Shown here: piece by piece, positions 1 to 7,128 of the stretch
Layout of the letters: every line of letters starts with the position of its first letter
Position numbering within the stretch: the first letter of the stretch is position 1
Assembly (NCBI GenBank): GCA_015655015.1
Contig: JAATFV010000241.1
Span: forward strand, 1-38,701
Direction: 5' to 3'
DNA length: 38,701 nucleotides
Source: Chitinophagales bacterium
GTDB lineage: Bacteria > Bacteroidota > Bacteroidia > Chitinophagales > Chitinophagaceae
The notes under the pieces: model-generated
What the model was told of the DNA's origin: nothing
The model's input: the letters and a program-made list of their open reading frames with translations, nothing else
The model's database searches: none
Translations under genes and position numbers: made by a program

Positions 1-67
1 ATAAAGTTTCCGATATACAAGAAACTTTCTTTAATTTTAATAAAGTTTCCGATATACAAGAAACTTT
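1..67. repeat. Two direct copies of a palindromic element upstream of the ATPase gene
   Basis: Two identical 28-base copies lie at 1-28 and 40-67, a period of 39. Each copy is an inverted repeat, AAAGTTTC, then the spacer CGATATACAA, then GAAACTTT, with perfect 8-base arms. The second copy ends 6 bases before the ATG at 74, so the pair sits where an operator or promoter would be. Further copies could lie to the left of the window. A role as a regulatory binding site is an inference from position and symmetry. Confidence 0.75.
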
Positions 68-73
68 GTCTAT

Positions 74-1291
74 ATGATAAATTATATAAATCGTACTTAT
101 TACAGCAAACAGATTATTCCTTTTATTGATAAGCAAATAATCAAGGTGCTTACGGGGCAGCGACGCGTAGGTAAGAGCTTTGTTCTTTATCAATTGATGG
201 ATGAGATAAAAAAAAAGAACAAGAACGTTAATATTGTATACATCAATCGGGAATTAGAAGAGTTTTTATTTATACAAAATAATAAGGATCTGAATAAGTA
301 TTTGAAAGACAAATTGGTTGAGGGGATTAGAAATTATTTATTTATTGACGAAGTGCAAGAGATTGAAAATTTTCAGTTGTCACTGCGTAGCTTGCTGGCT
401 AAAAATGCTTGCGATATTTATTGCACAGGAAGTAATGCCAGAATGCTTTCGGGTGAATTGGCCACTACCCTTGCAGGGCGTTACATTGAGATAAATATCC
501 ATGCATTAAGTTTCCAGGAGTTTTTGTTGTTTCATCAATTGGAAGGTAATTTTGAAGCCCTGATGAAATATTTGCAATTCGGTGGTATGCCTTATTTGTC
601 TAATATCGGCCTGCAAGAAAACTTGCCTTACGAATATCTGCGAAACGTATATTCTACCATACTTTTAAAAGATGTTGTGGCGAGAGAAAATATTCGGAAC
701 ATTTCTTTTTTGGAAAGCCTGGTAACTTATTTGTGTGATAACGTAGGCAGCCTGTTTTCTGCCTCCAATATAAGTAAGTTTTTAAAATCGCAACGGGTTA
801 GTATTTCACCACAGCTTACAATAAATTACCTAAAGGCTTTGGTAAATGCATATTTTGTCCACAAAGTTTCTCGTGCCGAGGTGAATGGATTAAAAATTTT
901 TGAAATAAGCGAAAAGTATTATTTCGAAGATTTGGGGTTGAGAAATGCCATTCGGGGGTTTAATCAAAGAGCCGATTTGCATAAATTGTTGGAAAATGCA
1001 GTTTACATACATTTGGTACAACAAAGGTTTCGGGTGTTTGTAGGCAAATTGGGTAATAATGAAATAGACTTTATAGCGGACAAAAACGGAAAAAAAATTT
1101 ATGTTCAGGTTGCGCTGACAATTACGGATGAAAAAACGGAGAAAAGAGAATTTGGGAATTTATTATTGATCGAAGATAATTATCCAAAATATGTGGTAAC
1201 ATTAAATGATACAATAGTTGGAAATGATTATAAGGGCGTGAAACAATTGAATTTGTTAGAGTTTTTGAATCTGGCAGACACCAATTTCTGA
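74..1291 (+). CDS. AAA ATPase with C-terminal DUF4143 domain
   Basis: The 405-residue protein has a Walker A motif GQRRVGKS at about residues 28-35, a Walker B LFIDEV at about 89-94, and a sensor-like CTGSNARMLS near 117-126. This is the pattern of the AAA_14 ATPases joined to a DUF4143 domain, here about residues 200-360. The length is normal for the family. Its cellular role is poorly known; members occur as scattered accessory genes, and a nuclease-like fold has been suggested for the C-terminal part. The gene is visibly AT-richer than its neighbours, which suggests acquisition by transfer. It stands alone, with paired palindromes just before the start and a strong palindromic terminator after the stop. 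The start is the ATG directly after the second palindrome. Confidence 0.88.
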   Translation: MINYINRTYYSKQIIPFIDKQIIKVLTGQRRVGKSFVLYQLMDEIKKKNKNVNIVYINRELEEFLFIQNNKDLNKYLKDKLVEGIRNYLFIDEVQEIENFQLSLRSLLAKNACDIYCTGSNARMLSGELATTLAGRYIEINIHALSFQEFLLFHQLEGNFEALMKYLQFGGMPYLSNIGLQENLPYEYLRNVYSTILLKDVVARENIRNISFLESLVTYLCDNVGSLFSASNISKFLKSQRVSISPQLTINYLKALVNAYFVHKVSRAEVNGLKIFEISEKYYFEDLGLRNAIRGFNQRADLHKLLENAVYIHLVQQRFRVFVGKLGNNEIDFIADKNGKKIYVQVALTITDEKTEKREFGNLLLIEDNYPKYVVTLNDTIVGNDYKGVKQLNLLEFLNLADTNF

Positions 1292-1313
1292 TCATCCCCT
1301 GCTCCACTTTAAT

Positions 1314-1355
1314 TATCTGCAAGGCCCGGAAATTAATTTCCGGGCCTTGCAGATA
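1314..1355. terminator. Perfect 42-base palindrome, probable bidirectional terminator
   Basis: Two 21-base arms (TATCTGCAAGGCCCGGAAATT and its complement) meet with no spacer at 1334/1335. The GC-rich core GGCCCGGAAA would form a very stable hairpin. It lies between the convergent stops at 1291 (+) and 1372 (-), as expected for a shared terminator. There is no long T-run. Confidence 0.75.
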
Positions 1356-1371
1356 TTCATTGTCCTCCTTG

Positions 1372-2823
1372 TTATTGAATGACAATTTTGAAGGAGCTGA
1401 TCGTATTTTTTTCCAGGTTCCTTAAAGTGAGAACATAATTTCCGCTCTGGACCTGCGAGGACCTGTTCCATAAAATGGTTTGTCCGTCCGATACCACCTG
1501 TTCCTGGATGAAAACCTGTCTGCCGCTCATATCCGTGAGGCTGATCCCATACTTTCCTCCTGTGCCCGCGCCAAAACTGATCGTCAGCCTGTCACCCACC
1601 GGATTAGGCATAACTGTGATACCATTGCCGCCGGCGCTATTGATCGAAATAACCCGGCTATAGGTGTATTTGCCATCAATATCCACCATCCGGAGACGAT
1701 AGTAAGCAAGGTGACAGGAGATATTCATATCCTCATATTGGTAGAGACGACTGTCTGTCGCCGCTACTTCTCCTATTGTCGTATAATCGGTTCCATTACA
1801 GCTTCTTTCCACCTCATAGGCGCGGACGTTCACCTCATCGGTCACTTCCCAGCTCAATTGTCCCGCATTGTTGACCAGCAGCCCGCTGAAACTTAACAGC
1901 GTCAGCGGCAGGGGAGAGCTCAGGCTGGTAGAGCCCAGCGTGAACGGGCTCCAGGTGCTGACCTGTTGAGAAGTGACGCTCCCGGTTGCAGGATCGACAC
2001 CATTCGCGCTTCCACCTTCATTAAGCCAGTTGCCGCCTCTTAAATGAGCCACGTGCAGATCCGCAGTGGAGGCGATTTTGCCGGGGGGAACTACCTGGTC
2101 GTAATAGATCGTTATAAAGGATGAGGCTGTGGTAACAGGGTGCAGATCCCAGTATTCCGCCTTATTGTAAGCTGCCAGAGGGATAAGAGACGCTCCTCCG
2201 CCGGTAAAGGGCCCCGCACCGGCATCGCCTTTGAAATACCTGCAATCGATTCCGCTGTTATTACTGGCGACTAATACTATATCTACCTTCCGGTACCGGG
2301 AGGCATCGCCCACCGGAAACGTGAAGTCGGAGGTGCCCAGGCGCCTTACATATCCATTAACGTGACTGGCGTCACTGACCCCGCTAAGGGTGGCGGCTGC
2401 GCCAAATATCATGGGTGTTGCCGCCGTAGCCGCTGTTACAATACCAGCGGTAAAAGTGGTGGCCCCGGTTACCTGCAGGCTCTGGTTCAGCGTATATCCG
2501 GCGGTATTGGTTAAGATAAGCTTGTTGGCGACCAATGGCTGTGCCCCGCTGATGGTTTGTACGGCCGTGCCTGCCAGCCGGGTAGTGCCTGTACCCGCCG
2601 ACATGGCTGCCTGGTCGTTGGTGATGTCGCCGGTAATGGTAAGGTCGCCATTGTTCACCCATACGCCGGTGGAAGTATTGACGAAATTACCGCTGATGAC
2701 TACCGGTATGGAGCCGGTGATAGTGGCGGATCCGGTATTGGTGATGGTCACCTGACTCACAGCCAGGACAGGCAGCATCCATATAGCCAGGCAGCCGGAA
2801 AAGTGGAGTATTTTTTGTTTCAT
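1372..2823 (-). CDS. Secreted protein with T9SS type A C-terminal sorting domain
   Basis: The start is taken at the ATG at 2823, which gives a 483-residue protein opening with a clear signal peptide (MKQKILHFSGCLAIWMLPVL, then AVSQ). A longer frame to 2880 would put 19 unlikely residues before it. The N-terminal half is rich in Thr, Gly, Ile and Val in short beta-repeat style, typical of surface beta-helix or adhesin-like proteins. A fibronectin-like segment (VRAYEVERSCNGTDYTTIGE) precedes the last 80 residues, where VMPNPVGDRLTISF and the end SGNYVLTLRN...FKIVIQ fit the Por_Secre_tail signal for export through the type IX system. It lies 16 bases after the C1q-like gene and is probably co-transcribed with it. 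The ligand or substrate is unknown. Confidence 0.82.
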   Translation of the reverse strand: MKQKILHFSGCLAIWMLPVLAVSQVTITNTGSATITGSIPVVISGNFVNTSTGVWVNNGDLTITGDITNDQAAMSAGTGTTRLAGTAVQTISGAQPLVANKLILTNTAGYTLNQSLQVTGATTFTAGIVTAATAATPMIFGAAATLSGVSDASHVNGYVRRLGTSDFTFPVGDASRYRKVDIVLVASNNSGIDCRYFKGDAGAGPFTGGGASLIPLAAYNKAEYWDLHPVTTASSFITIYYDQVVPPGKIASTADLHVAHLRGGNWLNEGGSANGVDPATGSVTSQQVSTWSPFTLGSTSLSSPLPLTLLSFSGLLVNNAGQLSWEVTDEVNVRAYEVERSCNGTDYTTIGEVAATDSRLYQYEDMNISCHLAYYRLRMVDIDGKYTYSRVISINSAGGNGITVMPNPVGDRLTISFGAGTGGKYGISLTDMSGRQVFIQEQVVSDGQTILWNRSSQVQSGNYVLTLRNLEKNTISSFKIVIQ

Positions 2824-2839
2824 GATAATAAGGGTTGGA

Positions 2840-3682
2840 TTATAGTTTGAAAACATCAATGCTGCTGGATGCTTTGTCAATGGTAATATTATTGGTGACT
2901 GTATTCATATTGCCGGTTGCATAAGTCATAAACGCTATCTTGACCTTGTCTCCCGGTTGCAAATTGAGTGTCGCTGTATTAGTGGCATAATATTCCTGGA
3001 AACCACCCGGAGCGGAGGCTCCTCTCAGTACATTCGAATATGCGTAACTCACCGTGGCAAAATTGGCGCTTCCGTTAGGTTTTACTTGCAAAATTCCTGA
3101 GAACAGCCCTGAGGTGCCATCAAAAGCTGCGCCCGCACCAGGATCGTTAGATAGAACTATTACCGTTGTAACATGATATAACCCTGCCTGAGTTATGGTA
3201 ATAACACCTGTAGCCGCGTTATAGATGCTGGTAGGATCGGATACGGTGGCTAATGGCAAATCGGTATAGGTGTTATTTGCCCAATCACCTGCGCCATATA
3301 CCAGGTCGGTACCTCCTGAGGCGCTTACTATGCGTGTCGCATAACCTGACGTAGCGGAAGGCGCCGTTACTGTTATGAATTTTTTCCAGGAAGTGGTGGG
3401 ATTATCCCAGTAATAGAACCCGGGGCTGTAAGCGCCGACCGTGGCGGTCAGATAGATGAGCATGCCGTTCTGTGATGCGCCCGGATTAGTAGCGGGAAAA
3501 GCTGATACCCTGGGCGCCAGGAAACCATCCTTACTTGCCGGCGCAGCGGGGTTGGAGGATGTCAGATCCAATAGCGCTGATGGAGTGGGGGTGCCGATAC
3601 CCATCTGTGATCTACCGGTCTTGCAAAGGAATAATAAGAGAGCTGCCGAAAGGAGAATGGATTTTGTAATAGTCTGTTTCAT
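2840..3682 (-). CDS. Secreted protein with C1q/TNF-like C-terminal domain
   Basis: The 280-residue protein begins with a signal peptide (MKQTITKSILLSAALLLFLC...GRSQ). The segment after it, MGIGTPTPSALLDLTSSN followed by GFLAPRV and NGMLIYLT...GFYYWD, is a recurring N-terminal module of exported Bacteroidota proteins. Residues from about 155 to the end resemble a C1q-like jelly roll: YNAATGVITITQAGLYHV is close to the classic C1q opening strand, and LQPGDKVKIAF matches a late strand. The function is probably structural or binding at the cell surface. It is first in a two-gene unit with the T9SS type A protein downstream, and no T9SS tail is visible on this protein itself. Confidence 0.65.
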   Translation of the reverse strand: MKQTITKSILLSAALLLFLCKTGRSQMGIGTPTPSALLDLTSSNPAAPASKDGFLAPRVSAFPATNPGASQNGMLIYLTATVGAYSPGFYYWDNPTTSWKKFITVTAPSATSGYATRIVSASGGTDLVYGAGDWANNTYTDLPLATVSDPTSIYNAATGVITITQAGLYHVTTVIVLSNDPGAGAAFDGTSGLFSGILQVKPNGSANFATVSYAYSNVLRGASAPGGFQEYYATNTATLNLQPGDKVKIAFMTYATGNMNTVTNNITIDKASSSIDVFKL

Positions 3683-4046
3683 ACCTGTTGATTTTTTATG
3701 TGATAAATTGAAAGCATAGCGGTGCGATCAGCGAATGGCAGATAAGTGTGGATTCATCTGTCATTCGACGGATACATTCAACAGGTTATTATAAGGAGAT
3801 GTACATCATTTCAAAAGATGATGGCTTGTAATCAGAAGCTTTTTAGCCACAGGAGAGTCAGGGTCAGAAAGACCGGATCATGAAATGAATGGAAAGAATA
3901 TTAAAAATGTACAGGAAACGCGAATACAGTGCGAGCGCCGTTATTCATTAAGGGGTAATTGACAAAGCAGGGCAAACATACAAAATTTTTAGAAAAAACA
4001 TTTATTTTCCAGAGCTTTTGCCGACCATAAATGACCGTAGCGGAAC
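3683..4046. other. Intergenic region upstream of the C1q-like gene
   Basis: This stretch of 364 bases has no convincing gene. On the minus strand a -7-like element TATGTTTG lies at 3980-3973, but it has no good -33 partner and is about 290 bases from the start at 3682, so it is only a weak promoter candidate. The A/T-rich part near 3980-4020 lies just after the stop of the SDR gene. Confidence 0.4.
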
Positions 4047-4916
4047 TTAATACGGAGAGGGGCTGATAGCCGTCCAGCCTCCATCGATCACCAGGGTCTG
4101 CCCGGTTATATGCCGGGCCCGGGGAGATACGAGGAATAAAGCGGCATTGGCGATATCCAGTGTGCTGGCTGGCCGGCCCAGCGGAGTAATAGCGGACCAG
4201 GTCTTTTCATAACCGGCATCATCCGCCGTTCTTTCTGTGAGGGTAGCGCCGGGAGCGATCGCATTGACTGTTATACGATAAGGAGACAGCTCGATCACCA
4301 GGTTGCGGGCCAGCATTTCCAATGCAGCCTTGCTCATGCCGTAAGCGGCTAAATTCTTATGGGCCTGGTGGCCGGTAACGGAGGATGTGAAGAGGATACT
4401 CCCGCCATAGCCCTGGTGCTTCATTTGCAGGGCTGCCTGCTGCGCTAAAAAGAAGCTCCCGCCCAGGTTCACCTGCAATACCTTAAAAAAAGATTCAGGC
4501 GTATAGGATAGGAAATCGCCAAACAGGGTGATGCCCGCATTCGCGATCACGATATCCAGCTGTCCGAACCGGCTTACAGCGGTGTCGATCATTTGGCCGA
4601 TAAAACCAAGATCAGCGGCATCTCCCGCCATGGCCAGGCAGGCGCCGCCAGTGCTCCGGTCCCCGCGATGGGAGCCGTCCGTTACGGATTCCCGGTCTCC
4701 CACAATACGTTGGTCTTTCAATATGTTCTGATCGGAAAGTCCTTCGACTTCCGACCGGATCTTATCCGCAGCACTGGCCGCCAGCGCTGGTTCCTGGTCA
4801 TTCAGGATCACACGGGCGCCCTGCAACACCAGTTGCCGGACGATTTCAAAACCGATGCCCTGGCCTGCGCCGGTTACGATAGCTGACTTACCCGCAAACA
4901 TTTTTTCTGGATCCAT
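4047..4916 (-). CDS. SDR-family NAD(P)-dependent oxidoreductase with an internal insertion
   Basis: The protein is a 289-residue classical short-chain dehydrogenase. The cofactor-binding TGAGQGIG is at residues 15-22, NAG at 126-128, the structural Asn at about 150, Ser at 179, and the catalytic Tyr-Lys pair in YGMSK (Y192, K196). The ending HITGQTLVIDGGW is typical of FabG-like members. Classical SDRs are about 250 residues. The extra length here is a hydrophilic insertion at about residues 60-92, between the second helix and the GDAAD strand that normally follows it. The substrate cannot be told. The gene stands alone between the NdpA gene and the secreted-protein pair, and an alternative ATG exists five codons downstream. 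Confidence 0.88.
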   Translation of the reverse strand: MDPEKMFAGKSAIVTGAGQGIGFEIVRQLVLQGARVILNDQEPALAASAADKIRSEVEGLSDQNILKDQRIVGDRESVTDGSHRGDRSTGGACLAMAGDAADLGFIGQMIDTAVSRFGQLDIVIANAGITLFGDFLSYTPESFFKVLQVNLGGSFFLAQQAALQMKHQGYGGSILFTSSVTGHQAHKNLAAYGMSKAALEMLARNLVIELSPYRITVNAIAPGATLTERTADDAGYEKTWSAITPLGRPASTLDIANAALFLVSPRARHITGQTLVIDGGWTAISPSPY

Positions 4917-4980
4917 GGCAGTATTTTGTGATAAATAGATTCCATTCGGTAAATAACATTCAGTCCGTTGTCCGGGCTTT

Positions 4981-5030
4981 GATAGAACTAAGTTTCCTGG
5001 TCAGACTGATATAACTAGGTTTCCTGGTCA
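4981..5030. repeat. 27-base-period duplication spanning the stop codon of the NdpA gene
   Basis: Bases 4981-5003 and 5008-5030 are the same 23-base sequence with two differences. The second copy contains the end of the nucleoid-associated protein gene (codons for DQET plus TAG). Beyond the stop, the first copy encodes DQET plus TAG again in the same frame. Confidence 0.8.
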
Positions 5031-6160
5031 AAATAGATCTTGTAATAATGCTTTCCCACTCCCTCATCATAACCTTTCTCGATCAGTTCCTTGTCTCCAT
5101 GCACATAAATATGAAAATTCTTATCTAATTTAATAACACTTTTGAACACCCTGGCCTGTTTTTTTACTGCTTGCGGGGAGATCTCGAATTCATGGGCCGG
5201 ATCCCAGGCATTGTTTTCCCGGTATTGTTCGTCATATTTCCGGAAAGATTGAATGAGGTCGTCATGATGGAGCACTTCTGTTTCGAACTCGTCCTTATTG
5301 AAATTCCCATGTGTCTTAAAATAGTCCATCGACCGGTTGAGAATGTCAATCTGCTCCGTTTTGGATACCTCGAATTCTCCCGGCAGCTGCTGGGTGACGA
5401 AATTTTTGGTGATCGTTAAGAATCCCTGCGTATGCAAAAATTCGTTTTGTTGGATCAGCGCTCCCAGGAACTTATCTTTCCAGTATTGCGCTTCTTCTCC
5501 CTTTCCATTTGAGTCGAAGATCATCAGCTCATAACCTTTGTCTGCTTCCTGGTTGAGGATTAGACAGCCTTTGTCGATTTTGGAAAGCTCCACACCTTCC
5601 TTCAGTTCTACGTGCAGTCCTTCCGAACTGGGATCGATATCTACGAAGAGGGACTTGCTCTCTGCCTTGAACAGGCCGATGGCGTCCACGATCCGCTCTT
5701 CGACCTGGATATTGGAGAAATAGGTGATGTATAATTCACCCGGTTTTATTTTCGGATGGACAGCGACCTCAAACAAATGGGAGGCCATCCGGGAAGATAA
5801 CTCCCGGAAGACCGCAGAAGCTCCCCGGCCGGATTCCCCTGACCCAACCTCATTTATCCCAAATTGATTTTTCCGGATTTCATCCGTCCCTTGCGCTTCC
5901 CTTTCCTTTGCCATCCCCGGCTCTTTGAACAGCGTTGTCACATAATTATACACCTCATGATAATCCAGGGAGGAGGTATGATGGAAGGAATAACGTTCAT
6001 AACATTGCTGGAACCTGTTCAGCAGGATCTCCGTAAATTTCTGCCGGCTGTCAGGATCAAGGGCCTGTTCCTGTTTGGACAACAACAAAGGCTGGCTGTT
6101 CTGCTTGTTACCGGTATAATGGACTATTAATCTTTCTAAATGGGCTTCCGTAAAATTCAT
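5015..6160 (-). CDS. Nucleoid-associated protein, NdpA/YejK family
   Basis: The 381-residue protein fits the 37-kDa nucleoid-associated protein family (NdpA, also called YejK). Supporting stretches are the N-terminal region with FRELSSRMASHLFEVAVHPK and GELYITYFSNI, the central FKAESKSLFVDID, the LILNQEADKGYELMIFDSNG region, and the C-terminal NFHIYVHGDKELIEKGYDEG. Members bind DNA non-specifically, and their exact role is unsettled. No signal peptide is present, so it acts in the cytoplasm. The start is the ATG at 6160; a TTG two codons upstream is less likely. The last codons are duplicated in frame just after the stop. It is divergent from the small membrane protein gene. Confidence 0.82.
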   Translation of the reverse strand: MNFTEAHLERLIVHYTGNKQNSQPLLLSKQEQALDPDSRQKFTEILLNRFQQCYERYSFHHTSSLDYHEVYNYVTTLFKEPGMAKEREAQGTDEIRKNQFGINEVGSGESGRGASAVFRELSSRMASHLFEVAVHPKIKPGELYITYFSNIQVEERIVDAIGLFKAESKSLFVDIDPSSEGLHVELKEGVELSKIDKGCLILNQEADKGYELMIFDSNGKGEEAQYWKDKFLGALIQQNEFLHTQGFLTITKNFVTQQLPGEFEVSKTEQIDILNRSMDYFKTHGNFNKDEFETEVLHHDDLIQSFRKYDEQYRENNAWDPAHEFEISPQAVKKQARVFKSVIKLDKNFHIYVHGDKELIEKGYDEGVGKHYYKIYFDQET

Positions 6161-6202
6161 ACGCAAAAACGGTAAAGTTAATCATAGGCAGACTATGTAC
6201 TA

Positions 6203-6210
6203 TATATTTG
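6203..6210 (+). promoter_or_regulatory. Candidate Bacteroidota -7 element TATATTTG
   Basis: TATATTTG matches the TAnnTTTG consensus exactly and lies 43 bases before the ATG at 6254. No good -33 TTTG is seen at the usual spacing, so the call rests on the -7 match and position. Confidence 0.4.
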
Positions 6211-6253
6211 ATGAAAATCAGTCGTAAATCGAAAAAATAAGCTGTCTTTTTAT

Positions 6254-6706
6254 ATGAAATCTGACCGTTCCTTCTGGCTAATGATCCTTTATTTTCTTTT
6301 CACTTTTTTATACACCTTGTATATTATCAGTCATCATCCGGCGGAAAATTCCCTGCACCGCTCCGGTCATGCCATCAATTCCTGGGCTTATAAAAGGGAT
6401 AACTGGGCCTATTACCTGAAATTTTTACTGATCAGCGGTTATTTATTTTTCATTTTGCAGGGCCTGGCGCTCCGGTCGAAGAGCTGGGGGATCTTATTAT
6501 TGCTGCCCCTGGCTCTCCTCGCAGCTACCATCCTTGCAGGATTTTTGATCGTCTGGATCCTCCGGCTCGGCGGTGGTACGCTCCTGGACAGGGATGATAC
6601 GGACATGGTATTGACAACGGGGTTGTTGCTTATCGGCACCTATTTTAGCCTGCGTCTTATCCGTCCGGGGGGCCGGAGAATAAATCGGGCGGGAAAAAAG
6701 CGGTAA
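6254..6706 (+). CDS. Small four-helix membrane protein of unknown function
   Basis: The 150-residue protein is not a family I recognise. It shows four hydrophobic segments: about residues 8-26 (FWLMILYFLFTFLYTLYII), 55-74 (LKFLLISGYLFFILQGLAL), 78-104 (WGILLLLPLALLAATILAGF...) and 118-135 (VLTTGLLLIGTYFSLRLI). The first loop is polar, with SHHPAENSLHRSGHAINSW, and the C-terminus is strongly basic (RPGGRRINRAGKKR), which suggests it faces the cytoplasm. It has its own candidate promoter, is divergent from the NdpA gene, and is followed by a long AT-rich gap, so it appears to be a single-gene unit. Confidence 0.65.
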   Translation: MKSDRSFWLMILYFLFTFLYTLYIISHHPAENSLHRSGHAINSWAYKRDNWAYYLKFLLISGYLFFILQGLALRSKSWGILLLLPLALLAATILAGFLIVWILRLGGGTLLDRDDTDMVLTTGLLLIGTYFSLRLIRPGGRRINRAGKKR

Positions 6707-7128
6707 GTTCTTGGAATAATCAAAATGCATACAGGTCGACCACATAGGACAATTTTATTGACTGTCAAGCCTATATGCAATTCTCAATTTTCTATACAAA
6801 AATTATTACAACGACTTATACAATAAAATAGGTTTTAAAGCCTTTATTGAAGGTTAGTAGTAAGAAATCCTATAACCATATAGAAGACCCGATTTAAAAC
6901 CCAATTATTTATGAAACCCAAACCTTACACAACCATTTTATTACTCCGGCTATTGCCAAAAAAGTGACGGGTACCACCTGCACTTTTCTTCCCGTTCGTC
7001 AGCCAATCACTTCTATAGTTGTCCGGTATCACGGCCTTTTTCCGACCGTTATATAGCCTTTATAGATATTGTTTTTCCTTTCGAACAGGTAGCCTTTATG
7101 GTTGGGTCTGGTTTAATTTTCGTGTTCT
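6707..7128. other. AT-rich intergenic region before the surface operon
   Basis: No convincing gene or structured RNA was seen in these 422 bases. Part of it is very AT-rich. An 18-codon frame beginning ATGAAACCCAAACC near 6911 has no other support. A possible promoter for the next operon is TATGGTTG at 7097-7104 (one mismatch to TAnnTTTG) with TTTC 19 bases upstream at 7074-7077, which would place transcription about 20 bases before the ATG at 7129. Confidence 0.4.

Noticed and set aside
1..67. Start of a CRISPR array
   Set aside because: Only two copies are visible with an 11-base gap between them and strong internal symmetry; no spacers of the usual length and no cas genes are present.
6911..6967. 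An 18-codon frame in the 6707-7128 gap
   Set aside because: It is too short, with no ribosome-binding or promoter support and no similarity I recognise.
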